Below are positions 9,325-18,239 of a DNA stretch of 39,176 nucleotides, piece after piece. The notes below the pieces were generated by a model, which did not search any database, was not told where the DNA came from, and saw nothing but the letters and a program-made list of their open reading frames with translations. Position numbers and translations under genes: made by a program. The stretch's first letter is position 1; every line of letters begins with the position of its first letter. The DNA is from Nanobdellota archaeon (GTDB taxonomy: Archaea; Nanobdellota; Nanobdellia; Parvarchaeales; Parvarchaeaceae), in NCBI GenBank assembly GCA_021797085.1, contig JAKAAG010000008.1, forward strand, positions 1 to 39,176. The letters run 5' to 3'.

Positions 9325-10902
9325 ATGGCAAAATCAATATTTTATGACTGGAGGATAATATTGATGATTGTTCTTGTAGTTGTGTCTTTCTTGGCCATAC
9401 AGCCAAACATTACAAATGTAAACGGTGCGCAGGTCGTTTACATGCCTGTTAACTCTTATATAGGCAATTTAAGTTCAAGAGGCATAATTGGATTGCAGGC
9501 AGGGTCAATAATAACCGCTGTAGATGGCGTACCTGTTCATAACATACAGCAGTTTTACAGTCAACTAAACAAAAGCGCAATAGTCAATACCTCACTAAGC
9601 TTGACATATGAGAATGAGCTCTTCCCTTACATATACAAAAGCAACACAACTAAGATATTCGTAGAGCCGCATACAACGTTTAACTCTTCAACCATACAGA
9701 CGCAAAACGTGCCTTATACACACTTAAACTATGGGCTGGATATAATAGGAGGAACGCAGATAGAAGTGGTTCCAAACTCCACACATTACAATTCTTCTGT
9801 GCTTTCTGACCTGGAAACCACCCTTTCAAAGAGGCTTGATGTTTATGGAATAAGCGGCACTACCGTTAGCACTGTTCAGGCGCTGTCAGGCAATGCATTT
9901 ATAATGGTCAGCATGCCTAATGTGGGAGAAAGCCAGGCGCTGTCATTGATTCAAAACCAGGGTAAGTTTTATGCTACTATAGGCAACATCACTGTGTTCA
10001 ACAGCAGCAATTCGAGTGAAAGCATATTGGATGTGTGCCTTTCATCAGGCTGTCCTTTCGGCGTTTACCAAACGCCAAGCGCAGCAAATGGCTATCAGTT
10101 CCAATTTGGGATACAGCTGGCTTCCGGCGCTGCAAAGAACTTCGAGAATGCAGTAAAAACCCTGAAGCCATCAACTACAAATCCGGGATATTTCAACAAG
10201 AGAATACACTTGTACTTAAATGGTGTGCAGCAGGGCCAGCCTCTTTTGATCTCTGAAAACATACTTACAAACTTCAACGGTGCTATAACCATAGAAGGTG
10301 GCGGGGTAGACTTGCAGCAGTCAATGGCAGACATGAAAACGCTTCAGGCAGTAATGCAGTCTGGCAGCTTGCCTGTCCCATTGAAAATAATATCGATAAG
10401 TTCTGTTTCTCCTACAGCAGGCAGTCAGTTCATAAGCCAGATATACATTTTACTGCTGCTAGCGTTCGTGCTTGTAAGCATAGTCATATTCTTAAGATAC
10501 AAAGACTATAAGATCTCTTCATTGATACTCCTTACAAGTATTACGGAGATATTTATAGTGATAGGGGTTGCAGCGGCGATACACTGGACATTGGACATAC
10601 CAAGCATGGCAGGTATAATAGCCAGCATAGGTATATCTGTTGATGACCAGATAATAATAACAGATGAGATGAGGAGAGGTTCGTCACAGATGGAGTATGC
10701 TGTTACAAAGAAGAGGATAAGCAGGGCATTTTTCATAATATTTGTCTCATTCTTTTCATTTGCAGCCATAATGTTTCCTCTCTTGTTTTCAACGGCCAGC
10801 CTGTTTGCAGGCTTCGCGCTTACAACTATACTTGCGTCTTTGATCGGTTTGCTGGTAACGAGACCTGCATATGCAAGAATAATAGGAAAGCTTGAAGGAT
10901 AA
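9325..10902 (+). CDS. secD: Protein translocase subunit SecD
   Basis: LNYGLDIIGGTQIEVVP, five C-terminal TMs, SIGISVDDQIIITDEMRRG; one base after secF stop. Confidence 0.9.
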   Translation: MAKSIFYDWRIILMIVLVVVSFLAIQPNITNVNGAQVVYMPVNSYIGNLSSRGIIGLQAGSIITAVDGVPVHNIQQFYSQLNKSAIVNTSLSLTYENELFPYIYKSNTTKIFVEPHTTFNSSTIQTQNVPYTHLNYGLDIIGGTQIEVVPNSTHYNSSVLSDLETTLSKRLDVYGISGTTVSTVQALSGNAFIMVSMPNVGESQALSLIQNQGKFYATIGNITVFNSSNSSESILDVCLSSGCPFGVYQTPSAANGYQFQFGIQLASGAAKNFENAVKTLKPSTTNPGYFNKRIHLYLNGVQQGQPLLISENILTNFNGAITIEGGGVDLQQSMADMKTLQAVMQSGSLPVPLKIISISSVSPTAGSQFISQIYILLLLAFVLVSIVIFLRYKDYKISSLILLTSITEIFIVIGVAAAIHWTLDIPSMAGIIASIGISVDDQIIITDEMRRGSSQMEYAVTKKRISRAFFIIFVSFFSFAAIMFPLLFSTASLFAGFALTTILASLIGLLVTRPAYARIIGKLEG

Positions 10903-10903
10903 A

Positions 10904-11701
10904 ATGGAAGAATTCAGATTGGATCCGGTAGACCTCACATTTGACTTGGTAAGCAATGAAAGAACAGGCTGCAGGGAATGCTTGCCTGTTGAAAATGCTG
11001 TAAAATCAATCGAATTCAAGGGAGGATACCTGCGCGTATACGAGATAAAGGACAGGGTGCAGCCTTCAAGATATCAGCTTGACGGAAAGTTTTTCAAGCG
11101 CTCAAATGCACATGGATACGAAGAATTAATTGTGGAAAACGAAAAACATTCCGCCAACTTTGTAGCTTATTCGGCAGATGACATTGAAAAGCTACTTTTG
11201 CTTATAAGCGATAGGCTTAAGGAACTCAAAGCTTATGATATAGGAAAAAACATCTCCGTAAGCAGATATGTCAATGGACACGATTATTGGGATTTGGTTA
11301 TACTGCCAATACCTATGCACAACACGCAGAAATGCCATGTGTGTGAAAGCTTGAATTACACTGGAAATAGAGAGATTTACAAAACTGAAAACATAATAGC
11401 ATATGTGCCGTTTTCGCCTAAAAAGAACGAAATAGCAAGAATAACGACGCTGAAACACACTGCGATAGAGGAATTGGACAGCGTTGTGGCATTTGACTTG
11501 GCAAATCTTCTCATAAAAATAATAAACAAATTTACAAAGGAGATAACCTTTAACATTAAGCAGTCTGGAGCAGACCATTTTGAACTGGACGTGCTTGCCG
11601 GCGAGAATGACCCGATAGATGCACTGGGGATAAATAGGATAAGCTACTTTCCGGAAGAGGCTGCAAAAAAAATGAGCGAAAAGTTAAATAATGGAAAATA
11701 A
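10904..11701 (+). CDS. Divergent GalT/HIT-like protein, probably lacking the catalytic HxH
   Basis: CHVCESLNYTGNREIYKTENIIAYVPFSPKKNE resembles GalT CxxC plus af.P region; FPEEAAKKM resembles GalT C-terminus; HPH position reads NGHDYWDL. ATG at 10904 preferred to track TTG at 10892. Confidence 0.5.
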   Translation: MEEFRLDPVDLTFDLVSNERTGCRECLPVENAVKSIEFKGGYLRVYEIKDRVQPSRYQLDGKFFKRSNAHGYEELIVENEKHSANFVAYSADDIEKLLLLISDRLKELKAYDIGKNISVSRYVNGHDYWDLVILPIPMHNTQKCHVCESLNYTGNREIYKTENIIAYVPFSPKKNEIARITTLKHTAIEELDSVVAFDLANLLIKIINKFTKEITFNIKQSGADHFELDVLAGENDPIDALGINRISYFPEEAAKKMSEKLNNGK

Positions 11702-12584
11702 TGCAACAATGAAGGCATTGCTTGTATTGGTAATCCTACTTGCGGCGTTCACTGCCATACTTTACGTTTACCCTCTCAAACCAGTAACAGTAAACAACCA
11801 ACAAAACATCACCAATGGCATCAAACTTGAGGATTTTCTCTCAAGCTACAACATAAATCTGAGCAGATTTTCAGATAAGGACTTATACTATTTTTACGGG
11901 GGTTTGTCGAACAATTCTGTAGTATTCGGCTGCGATTATGAGATGGAACCTGTTTTTCCGTATATACCTTTGGATTCTACCGTACTGCAGAATGAATACA
12001 ATAATGTGATAAAGAACATGGCGCTTATCTCAATGTGCAGTGTGGAAAACTTCACTAACTGCAGCAATGCAGATGAACAGCTTTATAATTTCATAAATGA
12101 TAGCATGACCCCAACGCAGATAAAACAGATGTTTAATCTTTCTTATTCACAGGCAAAAAGTTATTATGCAGACATCGTTAATTCCGGGTTTCAGAACTAT
12201 TCTATTGTTGACCCTTTAAAATATGATTTAAAGCTATTCAATGAAAGCACAAACATAAGTGATATGATAAAAACGATATTGAAGATGAAGCAGATGACAG
12301 TAAATATAGTCTTCAATGGAAATGGGAAAATATTAAACTATGAAAATGAAACTGGGATATACAGCCCGTTCCAGTTTCAGGTTTACCAGCTAATAAATGC
12401 AAGCCAATGCAGTTACTCAAAAATATTCAACATAGTTGTAAACCCAGATTACTTTTCTTCCCCAAGCTACATTTACTTGTACAAAAGCCTGGGAAATTAC
12501 ACAAACATATGCATAGTCAACAGCAAAAACAGCTGCAATTCCAGCGAAATGAAGAATTTGAACATGTCATTCTATGCTAACTAA
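11691..12584 (+). CDS. Exported/membrane-anchored protein with several Cys and N-glycosylation sequons
   Basis: MKALLVLVILLAAFTAILYVYP N-terminal TM; overlaps adjacent genes in an operon downstream of secD. Confidence 0.7.
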   Translation: MENNATMKALLVLVILLAAFTAILYVYPLKPVTVNNQQNITNGIKLEDFLSSYNINLSRFSDKDLYYFYGGLSNNSVVFGCDYEMEPVFPYIPLDSTVLQNEYNNVIKNMALISMCSVENFTNCSNADEQLYNFINDSMTPTQIKQMFNLSYSQAKSYYADIVNSGFQNYSIVDPLKYDLKLFNESTNISDMIKTILKMKQMTVNIVFNGNGKILNYENETGIYSPFQFQVYQLINASQCSYSKIFNIVVNPDYFSSPSYIYLYKSLGNYTNICIVNSKNSCNSSEMKNLNMSFYAN

Positions 12585-13080
12585 GTCAAGATACTACATT
12601 TATTCGGTTGTAATATTTGTGCTTTTAATGCTTGCCATATTCTTTTACTATCAGACTTACTCCCTAAACAGCTTATATTCCTTCCACAAAACAGATTTAA
12701 ACATGTCCGGGCTCTGTTCTCCAAACCTGCCATCATTTGTTATTTACTATGCAGACAACTGTAAAACCTGCACTTCTACTGTCGATTCCTTCCAGAATGT
12801 AACATCGCTTTTTGGGTTGTGGGGCAACAAAACATTTTACAGCGGCTATTTCTGTGCGTGGGAATTCAACATATCTGCGTACAATAACAACGTAACTGCT
12901 AACCTGCCGGATTCTGCCGTATCAATTTTCAATCAGATAGGCGTGAATAGAGTACCACTGATAGTATTCAATGGAAAATATTATAAAGTTGGAGGGTTTG
13001 CAAATAATCAGACTGCATACAATGATATATTAAAATACATATGCCTTTCGGTCAATGAATCCTTGCCGCAGTGTAGTTGA
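12574..13080 (+). CDS. Membrane-anchored thioredoxin-fold protein
   Basis: N-terminal TM, IYYADNCKTCTSTVDSF (CxxC) and VNRVPLIVFNGKYYKVGGF (cis-Pro segment). Confidence 0.75.
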   Translation: MLTKSRYYIYSVVIFVLLMLAIFFYYQTYSLNSLYSFHKTDLNMSGLCSPNLPSFVIYYADNCKTCTSTVDSFQNVTSLFGLWGNKTFYSGYFCAWEFNISAYNNNVTANLPDSAVSIFNQIGVNRVPLIVFNGKYYKVGGFANNQTAYNDILKYICLSVNESLPQCS

Positions 13081-13083
13081 AAA

Positions 13084-13329
13084 ATGGTAAGAAAAATAGA
13101 TAAGGAACTTATGGAAGCAGTGCTTTCCTCGCTATCAAACGGAGAAAAAACTGGCTATGAAATATACAAGGAAATAAAAAAGAATGGTAGACAGGTATCA
13201 AGCAGGATAGTTTATCATTATCTTTACATTGCATTGAAGGACGGCAAAGTCACTGTAGAGAACAAAAACGAACTGGGAAACTTCAGCTGGGGAAATACAG
13301 TAAGAAAGAAGTATTACAGGCTCAGATAA
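13084..13329 (+). CDS. Small winged-helix protein (PadR-like)
   Basis: LMEAVLSSLSNGEKTGYEIYKEIKKNGRQVSSRIVYHYLYIALKDGKVTVENKN. Confidence 0.65.
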   Translation: MVRKIDKELMEAVLSSLSNGEKTGYEIYKEIKKNGRQVSSRIVYHYLYIALKDGKVTVENKNELGNFSWGNTVRKKYYRLR

Positions 13330-13846
13330 TCCCCAAGGTTATACCTGCCTTTACCAGAGATATCATTCCGCCCGGCCTCCTCTCTTCTATTTCCATTAAA
13401 AATTTTAGTACTGCCTCGTCTCTCCTGCCCCTCTTTGCATTTTGAAGCGTTTTCTTCTTCAGCCTAAAAAAGCTTATTATTTCATTCTCGGATACATTAA
13501 AAAGCGGGCTGAAACCGTCCTTCTCCTTTATCTTCTTGTCAGTGGGATCATGGAATAGAAAGAACTTCATCACAGAGATTGCAAAGTCCTCCAATGTATA
13601 AGAATAAAGCTTTTCTCCATCTTTGCTTTCCAGGTCCTTAAACATAAATTCAAGGAAAGCCCTGCCACAATTATTTTCATTTCCAAACCTAAAAAGCCTG
13701 CTTCTTAGTTTATTGGCGTTCATGTTTGACTTGACTCTTTTTATCAGCATCCTTTCAAAGTGCTTTTTGCAAAGGTCCTGTTTTAGATAAGAAGAATAAA
13801 AAACAGCTTCTCTACCGCATATGGCACATGTTTTGTCGGTATCCAT
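13322..13846 (-). CDS. TtuA/Ncs6 (TtcA-family)-like protein lacking the PP-loop core
   Basis: N-term CAICGREAVFYSSYLKQDLCKKHFERML zinc-finger-like; C-term DGFSPLFNVSENEIISFFRLKK and FLMEIEERRPGGMISLVKAG; no SGGxDS motif. Confidence 0.6.
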   Translation of the reverse strand: MDTDKTCAICGREAVFYSSYLKQDLCKKHFERMLIKRVKSNMNANKLRSRLFRFGNENNCGRAFLEFMFKDLESKDGEKLYSYTLEDFAISVMKFFLFHDPTDKKIKEKDGFSPLFNVSENEIISFFRLKKKTLQNAKRGRRDEAVLKFLMEIEERRPGGMISLVKAGITLGII

Positions 13847-13878
13847 AAATATTAATTAGTCTATCTTTTATTATTTAT
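13847..13878. promoter_or_regulatory. 32-bp divergent intergenic region with interlocked TATA-like elements
   Basis: ATAAATAT (13845-13852) is about 29 nt from the plus ATG; TATAAATA on the minus strand (13872-13879) is about 30 nt from the minus ATG. Confidence 0.45.
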
Positions 13879-14598
13879 ATGCCAGCTAGGATTATTGTGG
13901 TGATGAGTCCAAAAGGAGGAGTGGGAAAAACGACCGCTGCCGTAAACATTGCCACTGCAATCTCCAACCTTGGCAAAAAAACGCTTTTAATAGACGCAAA
14001 TCTTGAAACGCCGCATGTTGCGGTTTATTATGGTTTCGTCGGATTCAAATACTCATTAGAGGACGTATTAAATGAAAGAACTAAAATAGAAGAGGCCATA
14101 TACACAGGAGACAACCCAAATTTCCACCTTCTGCCATCAAGGGTAGCAAAGAGCGGAACTGACAGATCCGCGCATAAACTGATAAACATCAATCTTTACA
14201 TAAACAAACTAAGGGATAAATACGATTTCATAGTGATAGACTCTAAGCCTTCCTATGACATAGAATTCATAAAACTCATAAAAGAGGCAAACAGCCTTAT
14301 CATATCAAATCCTGACATAACCTCAATAATAGAGGCTAAAAAACTGAAGCAGGAATTGGAACAAGCTGGAATAAACATATTAGGTCTTGTTATAAACAAA
14401 GTAAACACACGGATAAAGGAGCAGATGACAAAGAAAGAAATCGAAGATTTAACCAAGATAAACAATATCTGGGAGATAAGGGAGGACAACAAGGTTTACA
14501 ATGCCCTTAAAGTTGGGATTCCCTTAGTCATATCTTCCCCGAAAAGCTTTGCGGCAAGAGATATAAACGGCATAGCAAAGCAGATAATTAGGATATGA
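13879..14598 (+). CDS. MinD/ParA-family ATPase
   Basis: MSPKGGVGKTTAAVNIATAI deviant Walker A, LLIDANLETPHV, FIVIDSKPSYD. Confidence 0.93.
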   Translation: MPARIIVVMSPKGGVGKTTAAVNIATAISNLGKKTLLIDANLETPHVAVYYGFVGFKYSLEDVLNERTKIEEAIYTGDNPNFHLLPSRVAKSGTDRSAHKLININLYINKLRDKYDFIVIDSKPSYDIEFIKLIKEANSLIISNPDITSIIEAKKLKQELEQAGINILGLVINKVNTRIKEQMTKKEIEDLTKINNIWEIREDNKVYNALKVGIPLVISSPKSFAARDINGIAKQIIRI

Positions 14599-14780
14599 AG
14601 ATTTACAGAATTGTAAAATGCCCAAACTGCGGCAAGTACCGGAAAACTTCATCTACTAAAACCGTAAAATGCTTTTACTGCGGCAAAACTTTTACTGTTA
14701 TGAATCATGTTGTAAGCAATGAGAATTATAAAAAAGAAATCAACAAAAAAGAAGTAGGATTCAAAACATTCAAAGTCTAG
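14595..14780 (+). CDS. Small zinc-ribbon protein (DUF1922-like)
   Basis: VKCPNCGKYRKTSSTKTVKCFYCGKTFTV: two CxxC knuckles; overlaps MinD stop by 4 nt. Confidence 0.72.
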   Translation: MKIYRIVKCPNCGKYRKTSSTKTVKCFYCGKTFTVMNHVVSNENYKKEINKKEVGFKTFKV

Positions 14781-15282
14781 CTTTGTAGACCTTTGAAACC
14801 TTATCCCCTATGTGGAATAGGTAAGTCTCTTTTTTTGTGTTATTCTCTTGATACGGAAAATACCCCTCTTTTGGTGATTTATCCGCCTTAACTAAAAAGG
14901 CTATTTTTGACTTTGGCCCTGTGCCGTTTCTGTATATTGCTACGAAGTATACTTCCTTTCCTTCCGCATTTTCATCGCTATCTATTTTTTTAAGCTCCCC
15001 GTCTTCAAATGAAAAGACATGTGATCTGTACATTGAACGGTCATACACTGCATCTTCTAGTAACCTGTTGTACGCCCATTCGCTTTTAATTTCATACAGC
15101 CTTTCAAGTTTGGACTTTGTTTCTGCATCCAATTTACTGTACGGAGGTATGAAAACGTTTAGATTGAATTCATCTTCTTTTCCGCTGTATTTCTTTCTTA
15201 TCACTTTGTTATCTTGATACCTGTATTTGGACCCCCTCTCGGTTTCAAACCCAATTATCTTTTCCAATCTTTCATTTTCCAC
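14770..15282 (-). CDS. Hypothetical protein
   Basis: 170-aa ORF with charged composition, convergent with the zinc-ribbon gene. Confidence 0.65.
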   Translation of the reverse strand: MENERLEKIIGFETERGSKYRYQDNKVIRKKYSGKEDEFNLNVFIPPYSKLDAETKSKLERLYEIKSEWAYNRLLEDAVYDRSMYRSHVFSFEDGELKKIDSDENAEGKEVYFVAIYRNGTGPKSKIAFLVKADKSPKEGYFPYQENNTKKETYLFHIGDKVSKVYKARL

Positions 15283-15398
15283 TGTTTTATATGAATTTAA
15301 CTAGTATTTATAATTTACTATTTATAAGTAGATATTCAATATAATAACTTATAATGCATTAAATACTTTTATTATAAAGAGTCAATTCTTAGTATTAT

Positions 15399-15470
15399 GC
15401 CTTGGTAGCTCAACGGCAGAGCATCTGCTTCGTAAGCAGGAGGTTGTGGGTTCGAAACCCACCCAAGGCT
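15399..15470 (+). tRNA. tRNA-Thr (anticodon CGT)
   Basis: Cloverleaf: GCCTTGG/CCAAGGC acceptor, TCTGC-TTCGTAA-GCAGG anticodon arm, GTGGG-TTCGAAA-CCCAC T-arm; discriminator T; no encoded CCA. Confidence 0.95.
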
Positions 15471-15594
15471 TTTATCGATAATTAAATGGCATTTGCAATC
15501 ATTTGCTTATTGAAGGATACCTTTCTACATATGGATTGACATTTGTATTGCTTTACAAAATCATACTTATATTTTAAAAATTCATAAAAAAGAT

Positions 15595-16032
15595 ATGAAA
15601 GGACAGGAATCTCTAGAGATGATAATAATCTATAGCCTGGCTATCGCAGTTATAGGTTCGATATTTTATATAATATTCACATTTTTCCCGAGTTTAACCG
15701 GAGCCACAACTCAGCCGAGCTACTCTGGATTTCCAGGATTCCAAATAATACAACAGGGTTATATTCCGTCAAAATCTCTTTTTTACATAAAATTTGAGAA
15801 CCTGTTAAATGAAAATGTGAAAATAGACAAAATATCACTTTTGATTTCTGGGGTAAACTATACTGGATTTGTCTGTTCAAAAACATATCTGCCTGCTTTG
15901 CAGTACAGTGAATGCAATTTAACATCTGTATCGCTGGGGAGGTCATTCAATGGAAACGGCTTTATATATTATACTCCTACAAATATTTCCTCTTCTCCGG
16001 TGATAGCATCGATGGGAAATATAATCAATTAG
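15595..16032 (+). CDS. Class III signal-peptide pilin-like protein
   Basis: MKGQESLEMIIIYSLAIAVIGSIFYIIF; then YSGFPGFQI resembling the SGFxPFxI pilin module. Confidence 0.75.
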   Translation: MKGQESLEMIIIYSLAIAVIGSIFYIIFTFFPSLTGATTQPSYSGFPGFQIIQQGYIPSKSLFYIKFENLLNENVKIDKISLLISGVNYTGFVCSKTYLPALQYSECNLTSVSLGRSFNGNGFIYYTPTNISSSPVIASMGNIIN

Positions 16033-16076
16033 GATAGAGTTAGATATTTATACTTACAGATTTTAATTTATCCCTT

Positions 16077-16484
16077 ATGGGATCATATAAATACATACAC
16101 GCGAATGAAATGGCTTTGTATAAGAATGACGAAAGGAAAAAGGAGATATTGCAGGAAGTAAGGAATCAACCAATACTGCAAAGACTAGAGAAACCTACAA
16201 AACCTGCAAAGGCTAAAACGATAGGATACAAGGCCAAGCAAGGGTACATAGTTGTAAGAGTAAGAGTCAGCAAAGGAGATTTCAGAAGGCCCAGGCCAAA
16301 CCATGCAAGAAGACCAAGTAAAAGCGGATTATACTATAAATTAGAAGTCAGCAAAGAAGATATCGCAAGGAACAGAGCCTTAAGAGTGTACAAAAACATG
16401 AAGCTTATAGGCTCGTATTTTCTTATAGAAGACGGAAAAAACAAGTGGTTTGAAGTAGTGCTGGCAGACAGAGAAAAATTGTAA
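16077..16484 (+). CDS. rpl15e: 50S ribosomal protein L15e, C-terminally short
   Basis: TIGYKAKQGYIVVRVRVSKGDFRRPRPNHARRPSK, LRVYKNMKLIGSYFLIEDGKNKWFEVVLAD. Confidence 0.92.
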   Translation: MGSYKYIHANEMALYKNDERKKEILQEVRNQPILQRLEKPTKPAKAKTIGYKAKQGYIVVRVRVSKGDFRRPRPNHARRPSKSGLYYKLEVSKEDIARNRALRVYKNMKLIGSYFLIEDGKNKWFEVVLADREKL

Positions 16485-16612
16485 ATTGAACATCCTTTTA
16501 AACTAAGGTTTATGCCCGCTCCGCAAAATGTTAGAAGTGATCAATGCCTGCATTTATTTTACAGATTTGTATTCATAAAAAACAATTTAAATTAATAAGG
16601 GTTAAGAATCAA

Positions 16613-17122
16613 ATGGACGTTGAACAGTTTCTCTTCTTTGAAGTGCTTATCGGCATAGTTATAGCTCTTACCATGTTTTTCCTTTTCTACAACAATTATT
16701 CATCAATTTTTCCAGTGGGCTGTGATTCTGCAACTGCTCTGCTGCAAAACCAGTTTACAAGTGCAGAGTACGGATATGCAAACAGAATGGAGGGTACGCC
16801 ACTTTTCAGATGCTATGATGAAAATGCCTGTTATAATGCGGCAACGGCCGAGCAAACATGCATAAGACATTGGTGTTACTATGATCTTTGGACAAATGGT
16901 CAGGGCAGCGAATCTGCAGTTCAAGCATGCATAGCAAGCCCTCCTGCCAACATAACTAGCGCATGCAGCGTTGTTTCGCCTACAAATACTGCTGATTTAT
17001 TTAGTTGTTCGGAAAGCACTATCGTGGCCAATAACGCTACGGACATACAAAATTGTGCAATAAACGTTACAGCATGCATATCGGGGGACGGGCCTTACTG
17101 CCCAGCATGCGTAGCTCAGTGA
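16613..17122 (+). CDS. Cys-rich single-TM secreted/surface protein
   Basis: MDVEQFLFFEVLIGIVIALTMFFLF N-terminal TM followed by Cys-rich ectodomain; internal ATG preferred to track start 16544. Confidence 0.65.
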   Translation: MDVEQFLFFEVLIGIVIALTMFFLFYNNYSSIFPVGCDSATALLQNQFTSAEYGYANRMEGTPLFRCYDENACYNAATAEQTCIRHWCYYDLWTNGQGSESAVQACIASPPANITSACSVVSPTNTADLFSCSESTIVANNATDIQNCAINVTACISGDGPYCPACVAQ

Positions 17123-17123
17123 T

Positions 17124-17285
17124 ATGGATAAAAAAGGAAGCGTAGAATGGCGTCTTATCTGGATAATACTGGTCATAATAACCGCCCTTGCGGTCATAGG
17201 CCTTGTCGTAATACTTTTTTACGCCGGCTCGCACAGCAGCTCTCCATTCTCATATTTCGGAAATCTTCTGGGGGGAGGGTCATAA
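17124..17285 (+). CDS. Mini-pilin-like small membrane protein (53 aa, not in ORF track)
   Basis: MDKKGSVEWRLIWIILVIITALAVIGLVVILFYAGSHSSSPFSYFGNLLGGGS; packed between flanking genes. Confidence 0.65.
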   Translation: MDKKGSVEWRLIWIILVIITALAVIGLVVILFYAGSHSSSPFSYFGNLLGGGS

Positions 17286-17286
17286 A

Positions 17287-18177
17287 ATGGAAGAGGGGAT
17301 ATTATTAACAATAGTTTTTGTTATATTTGTTATAATAGCGGGGATAATACTTTCAGTTGTTTCCTTTTCCATAATAACTTCCTTCGGCACCCTTAACTTC
17401 GGGATAAGCTGCTTTACTGCATTTACCCAGTACAAGATAGTCAACAGCTTTTTAGCTCCCTTTACAGGGGTAACTTCATTCTTCGGCTTTTCAAACGTAG
17501 TTGTAAGCCCAACGCAATCTGCACAGGTGCAAAAGGACTGCTTGCAGACTACAAACGTGAATGAAAAGGCAGCTGCTGACTTTGCATCCTCATTTTATAC
17601 TGAAGCGTCCTCTTGCTTCAGTTTATTTTCTGGAGGAAATGCAGGGATAGGATCACAGATCCTTTCTGCTAAAAATATAAATCAGATATTTAACTGCTAC
17701 AAAGGCGCTTTGATAAGCCAAAGCAATAACGTAAATTATTCTGCCATAATAAGTTATATCGACAGCAATTACAACGGAAGCTATCCTCTGCAAATGGTAT
17801 TTATAACAAATGGAAGCAATGGAAATGCAGCATATATAAAGCCATCTGACAAGCTTTCGAATTCCAGTTATACAGTTACTTACTTTGGCTACCCTTCTGG
17901 CGGAATTAAAAACTGCGAAGTAAGCTTCAAAGAGCAATGCGAGTACACTGCTCAATACCAGCAGCCCGCAATAAATGACTTATCTATATGTACATATTCG
18001 AATGAGACTACAAACCAAACCAGGGAAACAGTGAGCTCACTTAGCAACGGGAACCCATCTTTAAACATTGTAAACGAAGATAGTGGCTGCGATTACTATG
18101 TACCCTTATGTGGAAAACTCAGCAATTATATGGTATACAGCCAAAGCAGGGTATTCGTATGCATACCAGGTCAGTAA
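17287..18177 (+). CDS. Secreted/surface protein with N-terminal TM and multiple Cys
   Basis: MEEGILLTIVFVIFVIIAGIILSVVSFSII; Cys and NxS/T-rich ectodomain. Confidence 0.65.
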   Translation: MEEGILLTIVFVIFVIIAGIILSVVSFSIITSFGTLNFGISCFTAFTQYKIVNSFLAPFTGVTSFFGFSNVVVSPTQSAQVQKDCLQTTNVNEKAAADFASSFYTEASSCFSLFSGGNAGIGSQILSAKNINQIFNCYKGALISQSNNVNYSAIISYIDSNYNGSYPLQMVFITNGSNGNAAYIKPSDKLSNSSYTVTYFGYPSGGIKNCEVSFKEQCEYTAQYQQPAINDLSICTYSNETTNQTRETVSSLSNGNPSLNIVNEDSGCDYYVPLCGKLSNYMVYSQSRVFVCIPGQ

Positions 18178-18239
18178 TGCTTTTTCCCTAAAATATAAAC
18201 TTGGATATTAATTTATTGCATAAAAACACTACTTAATTA

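Noticed and set aside
10035-10256. ORF inside secD on the same strand, different frame
   Set aside because: Fully nested in a well-supported SecD frame; no domain
16485-16600. Possible read-through or frameshift restoring the L15e C-terminus
   Set aside because: In-frame continuation reads IEHPFKLRFMPAPQNVRSD..., with no RGLTSAG-like basic tail
16544-16612. Upstream start for the 16613 protein
   Set aside because: The upstream segment (MPAFILQICIHKKQFKLIRVKNQ) spoils the N-terminal TM layout shared by neighbors; ATG at 16613 fits better
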